A DNA stretch of 64,000 nucleotides from CAWDMN01 sp963803155 (GTDB lineage Bacteria; Acidobacteriota; Terriglobia; Versatilivoradales; Versatilivoraceae), in the NCBI GenBank assembly GCA_963803155.1, contig CAWDMN010000002.1:3530-67529 (forward strand), in the 5' to 3' direction. Each line of letters starts with the position of its first letter. Position 1 is the stretch's first letter. The position numbers and the translations under genes are program-made. Shown here piece after piece: positions 25,831-34,162 of this stretch. The notes beneath the pieces are model-generated. The model did no database searches. It saw only the letters and a program-made list of their open reading frames with translations, and was not told where the DNA came from.

Positions 25831-28800
25831 ATGAGGAGATTTATTTGGTTGCAAGCAGGTCTATTATTGCTTTGTCTGTCTCTGCTCTTCCTCCCGGCTT
25901 CCATGATGGCCCAAACATCCTTGGGTGGCATCAGAGGGCTGGTGCAGGACAGCACAGGGGCCGTGGTTCCCGGGCAGGAAGTCAAGCTCGTGAATCAAGA
26001 CACGAATCAAACCCGGACCACTGTCAGCACGGAAGCTGGATTGTACACACTTCCCAGCCTGCCGGCCGGCAACTACGTTATTAGCGTAGAGCGCTCGGGA
26101 TTTAAGAAATTTGAAGGAAAGCTGGTTCTGAGGGTTGGACAGGAAGCCACGGTGAACATCGGACTGGTGGCGACTGGAGGAGCTATTACCGTGGAGGTGA
26201 AAGATGAAACACCTGTGGTCGAAACCAGCACCGGCACTTTATCCGATTCCATCGAATCGGAACGGATTAGGACGCTCCCGTTGAACGGTCGTGAAATAAC
26301 CTCCCTCTTTACCTTGAGTCCTGGTGTAACCCAGCAAAACGGGACGCAGGTAAACGGTGTACAAGCGGGTAGTGTGATGTTCCTCGGGGATGGGGTCAGC
26401 ATGGAAGATCGATATACCGGGGACGTCAGCCGTGTCCATCCTGCCATGGAAGGGATCCAGGAATTCAGGATTGAAACCTTGAGTACTTCAGCTCAATACA
26501 GCAAGCCAGCGACGATCAGCTATCTTACAAAATCGGGCACCAATTTGATCCATGGATCGGCATTTGAAACCTATCGCAGCAACCGCTTCTTTGCCCGCGA
26601 TCCTTTCTCCCAGAATAAACAGCCACAACTCCAACGAAGGGAGTTCGGTGCTTCGGTGGGCGGGCCGGTTTTTATTCCCAAGATTTACAATGGGAAAGAT
26701 AAGACCTTTTTCTTTTTTACGTATGAAGGTTTGCGTCAGCCCCAAATGAATACGTACCACATGATCTCGCCTCCAGAAAACATCCGGAATGGGGACTTTT
26801 CCAATTACATCCCTTTTGGGGAAACCAGCGTCTACAAAATTTACGATCCATTGACAACCCGGCTCGACCCTGCCACCGGGACTTATATTCGAGATCAATT
26901 CCCCGGCAACATCATTCCGGCAGACCGAATCTCTAACATGGCCAAAAAAGCTCTCCCTTACTGGCCTCTCCCCAATATTGCCGGCGCCGGGCAGGATCAG
27001 AACAACCTGGAGACCCACTTGTCCGCCGGCACCATGCGGAACAAGTTTACGGCAAAAATGGACCACCAGATGAGTCGGGACACCATCAGTGGGAGCTACT
27101 CCTTTATGGATGAGAGCAGAGATAGTCCTAAGGGAAATGGTGTCAGCGAGCTGATTTATTCTAACAAGACCACAGCCAAGACTTGGCAGGTGACCTTGGC
27201 GGATACCCATATTTTTAGTCCCACCATCGTAAATGAGTTTCGATTTGGTGGCACTCGCCCCAACAGTCGTCGTGGGCCCACGATCAAAGATCCCGTGATA
27301 ACCACTCTTTTAGGTCTTCAGAATGCGACCGGAGATTCAGGTTGGCCTTGCCTCTATCCATATACTTATAACGAAAATCTTGAGTTTGGCGACTTTTATT
27401 TTGATGACGACAATCCCCAGACAGCGCCACAGTTTTTTGGCACTTATGCGGACAACCTGTCATGGACAAAGAAAAACCACGCCATCAAAATCGGCGGCCA
27501 ACTCCGAACCGGAGCCTTCAACTCCAACGAAATCGGCCAGCCTCGCGGTTGTTACGAATTCCCAGCGGACTGGACAGGATTGGCTGGAGACCCCAGTGGC
27601 GTCTATGCCCCGGGAACTGGATCGGGCTTTGCCAGCTTCCTGTTAGGCTATCCGTTGGCCGGCGAATTGCGCACGAACAAAGGCTTTTTTTACCACCGCC
27701 AGAAAGACTTGGCCGTCTATTTCCAGGATGATTGGAAAGTTACGCCACGTTTGACCCTGAACCTTGGTTTGCGCTACGAGTTTTACACTCGTTACAAGGA
27801 TAAAAACAACCAGATTGCCAGCTACGATCCGGTCACCAAATCCATGGTAACGAGTAGCCCGATTGATCAGTCCTATTTGGTAAGTCCAGCCGCAATTGCT
27901 GCTTACGAGAAAGCTGGCGTAATCTTCAAATCCGCCGACCAAGTGGGTTTTCCCTCAGGTCTTTTAGATCCGCAACACACTGATTTTGCTCCCCGGGTTG
28001 GCTTTGCCTATGCCCTAGACAGCAAGGGAACCACCATCCTTCGAGGTGGTTATGGAATCAGCTATTGGACTATCCCATTGATCGGCCTGCAGTCCCGCAG
28101 CAGAACGAACCCTCCCTTTGACTACCGCCAATTAATGATAGGTTATCCTCCCTCTTATGACTATTCTGGAGTTGGGCAGAAGGAGTTTACCGAGACTACT
28201 CCTCCCTATGTGCTGGGCGGCGGCACCCTTGCCTTTAGTGATACCTCATTGAGCAATATCGGCATACCCATTAGCATGGCTCCCTTTGACCCAAATCTGA
28301 AGGATTCCATGGCTCAGAGCTGGAATTTTACATTGGAACGTCAGATCTTTTCAAAAACCGGCTTGCGGCTGAGTTACGTGGGAACGAGAGGCACCAACCT
28401 ACAGATGATTGAGCCCATCAATACCGCGGCTCCTGCATCTACTATGCCCGGTGTTTCAACGCAAGCCCGCCGGGCCGACCCAATTTATGGCGATGTTGGC
28501 AGGTTGGAAACTTATGGCTATTCCAACAGCCACCAGCTCCAGGCCGAAGTCAAACGCAACGTCGCTCGTGGGCTGACGGTACAAGCGTTCTATGCTTGGA
28601 ACCGCTCGCTTTCCACCACGGAATTTGCTACAGGCGGAGGCTCCACACAGATTTTGGGAGATCGGCAAAGCGGCATTGCCAGCCAGGCGGACCGGATCCG
28701 TGTGGAGTACGCCGTTTCGAGCGCCTACCCCGCCAATCAAATCACCTTCAATTTCCTCTATGATTTGCCTTTTGGACCCAACCAGCGCTGGTGCGCTACT

Positions 28801-29238
28801 TCCAATCCAATTGTTTCCCGGATTATCGGAGGATGGCAGGTTGCGGCATTGGGTGGCTGGCGTTCTGGGATGTACTTTTCTTATTCGCAACGGGGAGTAG
28901 GATATTCTCAAATCAAGGACCCGAATCTGCCCTCAGATCAGCGAACCCAGAATCTGTGGTTTGACCCGACCGCCTTTGTCAAATTGGCGGGAGTTGACAC
29001 TTACACTGCCGGCCGGCCCGCACGGAACAACATCATAGGTCCAGGATTTAAAAATGCAGATTTCTCCCTATTCAAGAACACTCGCATTTATGAGAGGTTA
29101 AATCTACGTTTAACCGTGGACGCGTTCAATGTGTTCAATCATCCCAGCTGGGGTAATCCCAATGCTACCACTGGCAAGATCCAAAGCATGGCCAGTTCCC
29201 CGCGCCTATTGCAATTTGGGGCCCGGCTTGAATTCTAA
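25831..29238 (+). CDS. TonB-dependent receptor with carboxypeptidase-regulatory-like domain (receptor 2)
   Basis: This 1,135-residue outer-membrane receptor is clearly paralogous to receptor 1 along the whole length. The signal peptide, the regulatory-like domain (GLVQDSTGAVVPGQEVK), the plug (LPLNGREITSLFTLSPGV) and the terminal Phe all match. Differences cluster in what are probably extracellular loops, such as around residues 395-410 and 775-800, as expected for a change of ligand. The ATG at 25831 has GGAGAGGAA directly upstream. Promoter, leader, terminator and trailing repeat are also duplicated. The ligand is unknown. By context it is probably a glycan product released by the local hydrolases. 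Confidence 0.93.
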   Translation: MRRFIWLQAGLLLLCLSLLFLPASMMAQTSLGGIRGLVQDSTGAVVPGQEVKLVNQDTNQTRTTVSTEAGLYTLPSLPAGNYVISVERSGFKKFEGKLVLRVGQEATVNIGLVATGGAITVEVKDETPVVETSTGTLSDSIESERIRTLPLNGREITSLFTLSPGVTQQNGTQVNGVQAGSVMFLGDGVSMEDRYTGDVSRVHPAMEGIQEFRIETLSTSAQYSKPATISYLTKSGTNLIHGSAFETYRSNRFFARDPFSQNKQPQLQRREFGASVGGPVFIPKIYNGKDKTFFFFTYEGLRQPQMNTYHMISPPENIRNGDFSNYIPFGETSVYKIYDPLTTRLDPATGTYIRDQFPGNIIPADRISNMAKKALPYWPLPNIAGAGQDQNNLETHLSAGTMRNKFTAKMDHQMSRDTISGSYSFMDESRDSPKGNGVSELIYSNKTTAKTWQVTLADTHIFSPTIVNEFRFGGTRPNSRRGPTIKDPVITTLLGLQNATGDSGWPCLYPYTYNENLEFGDFYFDDDNPQTAPQFFGTYADNLSWTKKNHAIKIGGQLRTGAFNSNEIGQPRGCYEFPADWTGLAGDPSGVYAPGTGSGFASFLLGYPLAGELRTNKGFFYHRQKDLAVYFQDDWKVTPRLTLNLGLRYEFYTRYKDKNNQIASYDPVTKSMVTSSPIDQSYLVSPAAIAAYEKAGVIFKSADQVGFPSGLLDPQHTDFAPRVGFAYALDSKGTTILRGGYGISYWTIPLIGLQSRSRTNPPFDYRQLMIGYPPSYDYSGVGQKEFTETTPPYVLGGGTLAFSDTSLSNIGIPISMAPFDPNLKDSMAQSWNFTLERQIFSKTGLRLSYVGTRGTNLQMIEPINTAAPASTMPGVSTQARRADPIYGDVGRLETYGYSNSHQLQAEVKRNVARGLTVQAFYAWNRSLSTTEFATGGGSTQILGDRQSGIASQADRIRVEYAVSSAYPANQITFNFLYDLPFGPNQRWCATSNPIVSRIIGGWQVAALGGWRSGMYFSYSQRGVGYSQIKDPNLPSDQRTQNLWFDPTAFVKLAGVDTYTAGRPARNNIIGPGFKNADFSLFKNTRIYERLNLRLTVDAFNVFNHPSWGNPNATTGKIQSMASSPRLLQFGARLEF

Positions 29239-29256
29239 TTGTCTTGTTAGTTTTGT

Positions 29257-29296
29257 GGAACCATGCCAATTCCTTTGGCATGGTTCCTTTTTTTTT
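29257..29296 (+). terminator. Rho-independent terminator of receptor 2
   Basis: GGAACCATGCC (29257-29267) pairs with GGCATGGTTCC (29277-29287), followed by nine T. The stem is identical to that of the receptor 1 terminator, while the loop differs. Confidence 0.92.
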
Positions 29297-29311
29297 GCCC
29301 GAAGCTCGGCC

Positions 29312-29421
29312 GTAGCGCAGAGTCGCATTTTGACTCTGCGGTAGTTTTCTTGGCCTCTGCATCGGACAATGCATCTCCGCTAAAGGCCGCAGACTCGTTG
29401 GAAGGCGCGAGTCTGCGCTAC
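29312..29421. repeat. REPIN-like element, copy 4
   Basis: This 110 bp element starts GTAGCGCAGAGTCG and ends CGAGTCTGCGCTAC. It lies 15 bases after the receptor 2 terminator. The sequence between T-tract and element (GCCCGAAGCT) is shared with copy 3, which supports co-duplication with the receptor. Confidence 0.85.
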
Positions 29422-29566
29422 GGCAGCGCTGCCTCTGCTTTGCTGGCTGGTCGCGGAAATTTATATGCCCTGAAACCTGCTTAAGACTTGATTATAGATT
29501 TGTTTCAAGTGTTTAATGATATAGGATGACCTGGATAGTTTTCTCTGTTTCCATACGGAGGTTGTG

Positions 29567-30889
29567 ATGTCCTTTCTCAATCTAATTCTTCTGTGCGCCG
29601 CAATGAGTCCCGCCTCAAGTGTCCCCTTTCATCAATCCGGCTTTGAAGCTCTGGCCGAAGGTGCGCCGGCAGAGTGGCGTGTCTGGGCGGCTCGGCCGGA
29701 AATTGCCCCGCGCACGTTTGTGGACGTCACTCACTCCCGAGGTGAAAGGGGATCCCTTGCCATTTCCGGCAATCATAATGCAGCAGCATACGGTGGATGG
29801 GAGCGGACTCTGAAGGGGGTGGAAGCCGGCAATTGGTACCGCTTTTCCGCTTACTACCAGGCCGAAGGCCTTAGCTATGAACCTCTCCAGGCGGTGGCGC
29901 GTCTCTGTTGGGAGACCGCTAATGGCGAACCGGCTAGCCGTCCAGATTATCCTTATTCCATTGTGAGGGAAGGCGGGTGGACCCGCCTCACCCTGGATGC
30001 GCAGGCTCCGGAAAAAGCCGGAGGAGTCACGATCCAGTTGTTTCTTCAGAATGCCCCCTCGGCCACTCTGTGGTGGGATGAAATCGATTTTCGGCCGATT
30101 GCCGCGCCGGGAGCGCGCCTTGTGACCGTCGCCTCCATCAACTACCGGCCTGGAAGGAAGACCGGTTCGGCAGCCGACAACGTCAAATGTTTCATCGATG
30201 CCGCGGAGAAGGCCGTGCCCGGAAAAGTCGATGTGATTTTATTTCCGGAAGGCGCCCCGGCCGTCGACACAGGACTCGAATACGCGGGAGTCGCCGAGCC
30301 AATTCCCGGACCCATCATCCGGCAGTTCGGAGAATTGGCGAAAAGGAAGAATGCTTACGTGGTTGCCGGGATCTATGAACGCGAAGGAGCCGCCGTCTAC
30401 AACACCTCGGTACTGATCGACCGACAGGGACAGCTGGCCGGAAAATATCGCAAGGTGTACATCCCTCGGGAAGAAATTGAAGTGGGCATTACTCCGGGGA
30501 GCGAGTACCCGGTATTCGAGACCGACTTCGGCCGCGTCGGAATGATGATCTGCTGGGACTCGGAATATCCGGAACCAGCGCGTGCCTTGGCACTGAAAGG
30601 AGCTGAGCTTATCTTGATGCCGATTTGGGATGGAGAACCCACTCTCGTAAAAGCGCGCGCCATTGAAAATCACCTGTTCCTGGTCGAATCCAGCTACGGT
30701 TCCCCGACCCAAATCCTGGATCCGGAAGGAAAACAGTTGGCGCTGGCTCCCAAGATCGGAACGGCGGCGGTGGCTACCATCGATCTGAATCGCCGGTACA
30801 AAGATCCATGGCTCGGCGATATGCGCGCTCGGATGATGAAGGAATACCGCGGAGATATCGAGACCCAGCGCCCCGACTATGCGAAGTAA
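29567..30889 (+). CDS. Secreted carbon-nitrogen hydrolase (nitrilase superfamily) with N-terminal binding domain
   Basis: This 440-residue protein starts with a short signal peptide, then a beta-sandwich, carbohydrate-binding-like region (about 20-180), then a nitrilase-superfamily domain (about 185-440). The Glu-Lys-Cys triad is complete: Glu228 in LFPEG, Lys296 in KYRKVYIP and Cys329 in MMICWDSEYPEP. The superfamily hydrolyses amide or nitrile C-N bonds. An exported amidase fused to a sandwich domain suggests action on an extracellular amide, for example an N-acyl sugar or peptide, which is an inference. The ATG at 29567 is preferred because GGAGG lies five bases upstream. GTG at 29564 is in the same frame. 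Confidence 0.87.
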   Translation: MSFLNLILLCAAMSPASSVPFHQSGFEALAEGAPAEWRVWAARPEIAPRTFVDVTHSRGERGSLAISGNHNAAAYGGWERTLKGVEAGNWYRFSAYYQAEGLSYEPLQAVARLCWETANGEPASRPDYPYSIVREGGWTRLTLDAQAPEKAGGVTIQLFLQNAPSATLWWDEIDFRPIAAPGARLVTVASINYRPGRKTGSAADNVKCFIDAAEKAVPGKVDVILFPEGAPAVDTGLEYAGVAEPIPGPIIRQFGELAKRKNAYVVAGIYEREGAAVYNTSVLIDRQGQLAGKYRKVYIPREEIEVGITPGSEYPVFETDFGRVGMMICWDSEYPEPARALALKGAELILMPIWDGEPTLVKARAIENHLFLVESSYGSPTQILDPEGKQLALAPKIGTAAVATIDLNRRYKDPWLGDMRARMMKEYRGDIETQRPDYAK

Positions 30890-31513
30890 CTTCTCACGGG
30901 TGGAACGGGCGCTCCCGCGCACTTTCACCGCGAAAATGCATCTGGCCTGGCAGTCCTCAAAGGGTGACTTTGTCATGTTCGCCCGTTTCACCTCTGGGCT
31001 TGATTCTGTTCGAGAAAAGGCGCTCTTTTTCCCCATTGCAAAAAAGTTCCTCCAAAATGGTACAACCTACCCTAAAAAACTTGCATCAGTTTGTTGCAAT
31101 GAAATATGAACCGTTTTATTTTACCTCTGTGCGGAGAAAGTATTTCATCGACTGTATCTAAACCTATCATAAAATTAAGCAACAGAAGAAAATACGCTTA
31201 TTCAGTTCTATATTTGGTTCATTGCAATTGACAAGCAACATGATGGTTTGGTAGGCTGGTGTCATCCACTCTGACGGGGCAGCAGAAGATAATTTCCCAA
31301 TTACCGACTCAAAAATCCAACCGATGGAGAGCAGGCGGGAGCACCGATCCGAATTTTTCGGCCATGATTTGGGTATTTCCCCGAGTTGGATTGCGAACGA
31401 CCAACCTGATTTACCTCCCCATGGTTAGGGCTCGATTTCACCAGGATCCCACGGCATCCGGACGCACCGGATTTTTGAACTCGGTCTTCAATTTAATGAG
31501 TCGTGAGGTAATG
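30890..31513. other. AT-rich intergenic region with promoter and long leader
   Basis: No gene is supported between 30890 and 31513. The part 31030-31230 is AT-rich. A receptor-like promoter is at 31228-31257, leaving a leader of about 255 bases before the DUF362 start. The frame through the leader is open but shows no start signal or protein-like composition. Confidence 0.5.
31228..31257 (+). promoter_or_regulatory. Promoter of the DUF362 gene, receptor-like (TTGACA-N18-TAGGCT)
   Basis: TTGACA (31228-31233) and TAGGCT (31252-31257) are spaced by 18 bases, and TTGACAAGCAAC differs by one base from the 12-mer at both receptor promoters. A shared sigma factor or regulator is an inference. Confidence 0.55.
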
Positions 31514-32410
31514 ATGAGAAGAAGAGAATTTGTGAAAGCTTTGCCTCTTGCCACTGGGGCCTATTGGCTGGAGGACGTCACTCAAAGGTGTTTTTCCGCG
31601 GGAACCAATCCTGCCTGTGTGGTGGTAAAGAACAGCACCGCGGCGGAGCTGGCGCGCAAGTCCGTCGAAATGCTCGGGGGCATGTCCCGCTTCGTAAAGC
31701 CGGGACAAACCATCGTCATCAAACCTAACATAAGCTGGGATCGTCCCCCTGAAATGGCCGCCAATACAAATCCGGAAGTGGTGGCGGAAGTGGTCAAGCT
31801 GTGCGGCGAAGCGGGCGCCAGCTGCGTCGTCGTGTTCGATCGGTTCATTGAAGGCCAATCGCGAAGCTACATTACGAGTGGAATAGCCAAAGCGGCCGCG
31901 GCGGCAGGCGCGGATGTCCACCATGTAGATGATCGGCTGTTTGAACCGGTGAAAATCGAGAACGGATTCGCCTTAAAGGAGTACAAATTTTATCGCGAGG
32001 CCCTCGAAGGGGATCTCCTGATCAACATTCCAGTGCTGAAACGCCACCATCAAACCCTGCTGACAATGGGTTTTAAGAATATGATGGGGGCGGTGGGGGA
32101 CGACCGGGTTCGTTTTCATGCAAATTTTGACAAGATGATTGTCGACATTCATCGCGTCCTGCATCCCGGCCTAACCATTCTGGATGCCACTCGGGCGCTG
32201 GTTCAAAATGGTCCCGATGGGGGGAGTATTGCCTGGGTGATGAAGTTCAAGACCATTATTGCTGGCTCGGACCCGGTGATGGTGGATACCGCCGGGGCCA
32301 AATTGCTGGGGATGAAACCCAAGGATCTTCCCTACCTTAAGCTGGCGGAACAGGCTGGTTTGGGAAGCTGCAATCTCGCGGAAAATGCCCCGACAACATT
32401 TTCATTCTAG
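31514..32410 (+). CDS. DUF362-domain protein, Tat-type leader
   Basis: This 298-residue protein opens MRRREFVKALPLATGAYW, a Tat-like signal. The DUF362 core includes GGMSRFVKPGQTIVIKPNIS, NTNPEVVAEVVKLC, LINIPVLKRHHQTLLTMGFK and LGMKPKDLPYLKLA. No CxxC cluster is present. The molecular function of DUF362 is not established, though members often sit beside iron-sulfur proteins. A second member lies at 54960-55892. The start at 31514 has GAGG five bases upstream, and the ATG three bases earlier is too close to it. The gene has a receptor-type promoter and stands alone between the amidase and the serine hydrolase. Confidence 0.82.
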   Translation: MRRREFVKALPLATGAYWLEDVTQRCFSAGTNPACVVVKNSTAAELARKSVEMLGGMSRFVKPGQTIVIKPNISWDRPPEMAANTNPEVVAEVVKLCGEAGASCVVVFDRFIEGQSRSYITSGIAKAAAAAGADVHHVDDRLFEPVKIENGFALKEYKFYREALEGDLLINIPVLKRHHQTLLTMGFKNMMGAVGDDRVRFHANFDKMIVDIHRVLHPGLTILDATRALVQNGPDGGSIAWVMKFKTIIAGSDPVMVDTAGAKLLGMKPKDLPYLKLAEQAGLGSCNLAENAPTTFSF

Positions 32411-32647
32411 AAGAGGATCTGAACTAGGGCAGTACTATTCACCACAAAGATCACGAAGCTGAGGAAGAAAAGAAGGGAGATGCATGGGCAAAAGACGACC
32501 CTCTCTTCGTCTTCTTCGGAACTTCGTTACAAAAAAGATCTGAAGATTGTCGGGGTTGGTTGCAGATCATCACGAAAACCCCGGGCAAGAGGAATAATGT
32601 CGATGAGGGAATACATCTGCGGGTCTGATAGAGCTAGGAGAGGCGCT
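32411..32647. other. Spacer upstream of the serine hydrolase
   Basis: The 237-base spacer contains CACCACAAAGATCACGAAGCTGAGGAAG, a degenerate form of the dispersed ACCACAGAGxCACAGAG-type sequence. The open frame here joins the serine hydrolase but lacks a ribosome site until 32648. Confidence 0.35.
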
Positions 32648-33997
32648 ATGGCAGCAGTGTCTAGGGTGGCCTTAGGTTGGCTGGTCCTTTTCTTTAATCC
32701 GTGTCTTCCATTCCTCCCTAGCCATTTTTTCTCCCTGCAGCCTGATTATTCCATGTTGTCCGTGGAAGAGACTGTTGACAAATCCAACGTGCCGGTTGGC
32801 GCCGGACAGGTTCCCAAAACATTCCTTGGAAAGCAAAGTTTCGACCGGCTCATACCTCAATTGATGTCGAAGTGGAATATCCCTGGCGGAGCAATTGCTA
32901 TTGCCAAAGGAGACAAGCTGGTGTTTGCCACCGCGTATGGTCTCGCCAATAGGGAGCAGGCGCAACCGGTGCAGCCCGATTCGCTGTTTCGCATTGCCAG
33001 TGTCTCAAAACCTTTCACCGCGGTGGGCATCTTGAAATTGTTGGAAGAAGGCAAGCTGAGTCTGGACGACCAGGCCTTCCGAATTCTCGGAGATCGATAT
33101 AGCTCACCGAAGGACAAATCCGATCCACGGCTGCTCACTGTCACGATTCGACAACTTTTATATCACTCCGGAGGCTGGGATACTGAAAAGAGCGGGGACC
33201 CTCTGGGAGATTTCCGCGAGGCGGCGCGTTCGTTGGGAGTGCCGCTTCCCGTCAGCTCTTCCGACATGATCCGATACGTGGCTGGGCGTAAATTGGACTT
33301 TGATCCCGGGACGCGGCATGCCTACTCCAATTTCGGTTATTGCTTGCTGGGACGGGTGATTGAGAGAGTAAGCGGCGAGTCTTATGAGGAGTATATCCGT
33401 ACCCATCTGCTCAAACCGATCGGGATCACCCGCATGCGGATTGGCCGTACGCTGCGTGAACAGCGCTTCCCCGGAGAGGTCTGCTATTACCCGGCGGCTG
33501 GCGTTCCTCCTGCCCAGTCTGCAATAAAATTGGATGGACCGAAAGTCTTGCGCCCTTATGGAAGTTTTTATTTGGAGGCGATGGATTCTCATGGCGGCTG
33601 GATAGCCTCAGCCATCGACTTGGTGCGCTTTTTGCTCTCGGTGGAAGGGAACGGCGCTCATGCCGGCCTGCTCAAACCAGAAACCATCGCACTCATGACG
33701 GAGCGCCCGTCTCCTCCGCTTTGGGTGAATACGCCGATTTACTATGGCATGGGTTGGAACTTCCGGCCCGTCAAGAGTGGCCTGATCTGGTCTCATTCCG
33801 GGGCGCTGGCCGGGAGTTCCATGGCTCTGGTGGTGAAGAGCCCAAATGGATTTTCCTGGGCGGCACTCTTCAACTCGATTCCCTCGTCGATCCCGGAGAT
33901 CGAATCCCTATTGGTGGAATGGGACCAGAGGATCTGGCAGGCCATGCATGAAGTGACCCAATGGCCGGAAGTTGATCTGTTTCCGCAATATTTCTGA
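32648..33997 (+). CDS. Class-C beta-lactamase-like serine hydrolase
   Basis: This 449-residue exported protein has a hydrophobic leader (ALGWLVLFFNPCLPFLP) and the three beta-lactamase/DD-peptidase motifs: Ser118-V-S-Lys121, Tyr226-S-N and His383-S-G. The superfamily includes AmpC, DD-peptidases and esterases (EstB type). With HSG in place of KTG, an esterase or peptidase role is more likely than antibiotic resistance. The ATG at 32648 is preceded by AGGAGAGG. The frame is open upstream to 32480 without a good start. It is a stand-alone gene between the DUF362 protein and the DUF4091-like gene. Confidence 0.87.
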   Translation: MAAVSRVALGWLVLFFNPCLPFLPSHFFSLQPDYSMLSVEETVDKSNVPVGAGQVPKTFLGKQSFDRLIPQLMSKWNIPGGAIAIAKGDKLVFATAYGLANREQAQPVQPDSLFRIASVSKPFTAVGILKLLEEGKLSLDDQAFRILGDRYSSPKDKSDPRLLTVTIRQLLYHSGGWDTEKSGDPLGDFREAARSLGVPLPVSSSDMIRYVAGRKLDFDPGTRHAYSNFGYCLLGRVIERVSGESYEEYIRTHLLKPIGITRMRIGRTLREQRFPGEVCYYPAAGVPPAQSAIKLDGPKVLRPYGSFYLEAMDSHGGWIASAIDLVRFLLSVEGNGAHAGLLKPETIALMTERPSPPLWVNTPIYYGMGWNFRPVKSGLIWSHSGALAGSSMALVVKSPNGFSWAALFNSIPSSIPEIESLLVEWDQRIWQAMHEVTQWPEVDLFPQYF

Positions 33998-34022
33998 CGT
34001 TTGGGGGATCGTAGGTTTTCTC

Positions 34023-34123
34023 GTAGCGCAGAGTCGTTTTTTAACTCTGCGGCAGGTGGTTTTGAATGATTGGCACGGCAACATCGACAGAAGCCGCAGA
34101 GTCAAAAAACGACTCTGCGCTAC
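34023..34123. repeat. REPIN-like element, copy 5
   Basis: This 101 bp element starts GTAGCGCAGAGTCG and ends CGACTCTGCGCTAC, with near-perfect hairpin halves around TTTTTTAACTC and GTCAAAAAAC. It lies between the serine hydrolase and the DUF4091-like gene. An open frame starting inside it is not the real gene start. Confidence 0.88.
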
Positions 34124-34162
34124 TGGTGCAGTCCACATCCCATGTATGATCGCGAGGTCCTT

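Noticed and set aside
34070..34162. In-frame extension of the DUF4091-like gene into the REPIN copy 5
   Set aside because: The extra codons are repeat sequence, and the ATG at 34163 has a ribosome site followed at once by a signal peptide.
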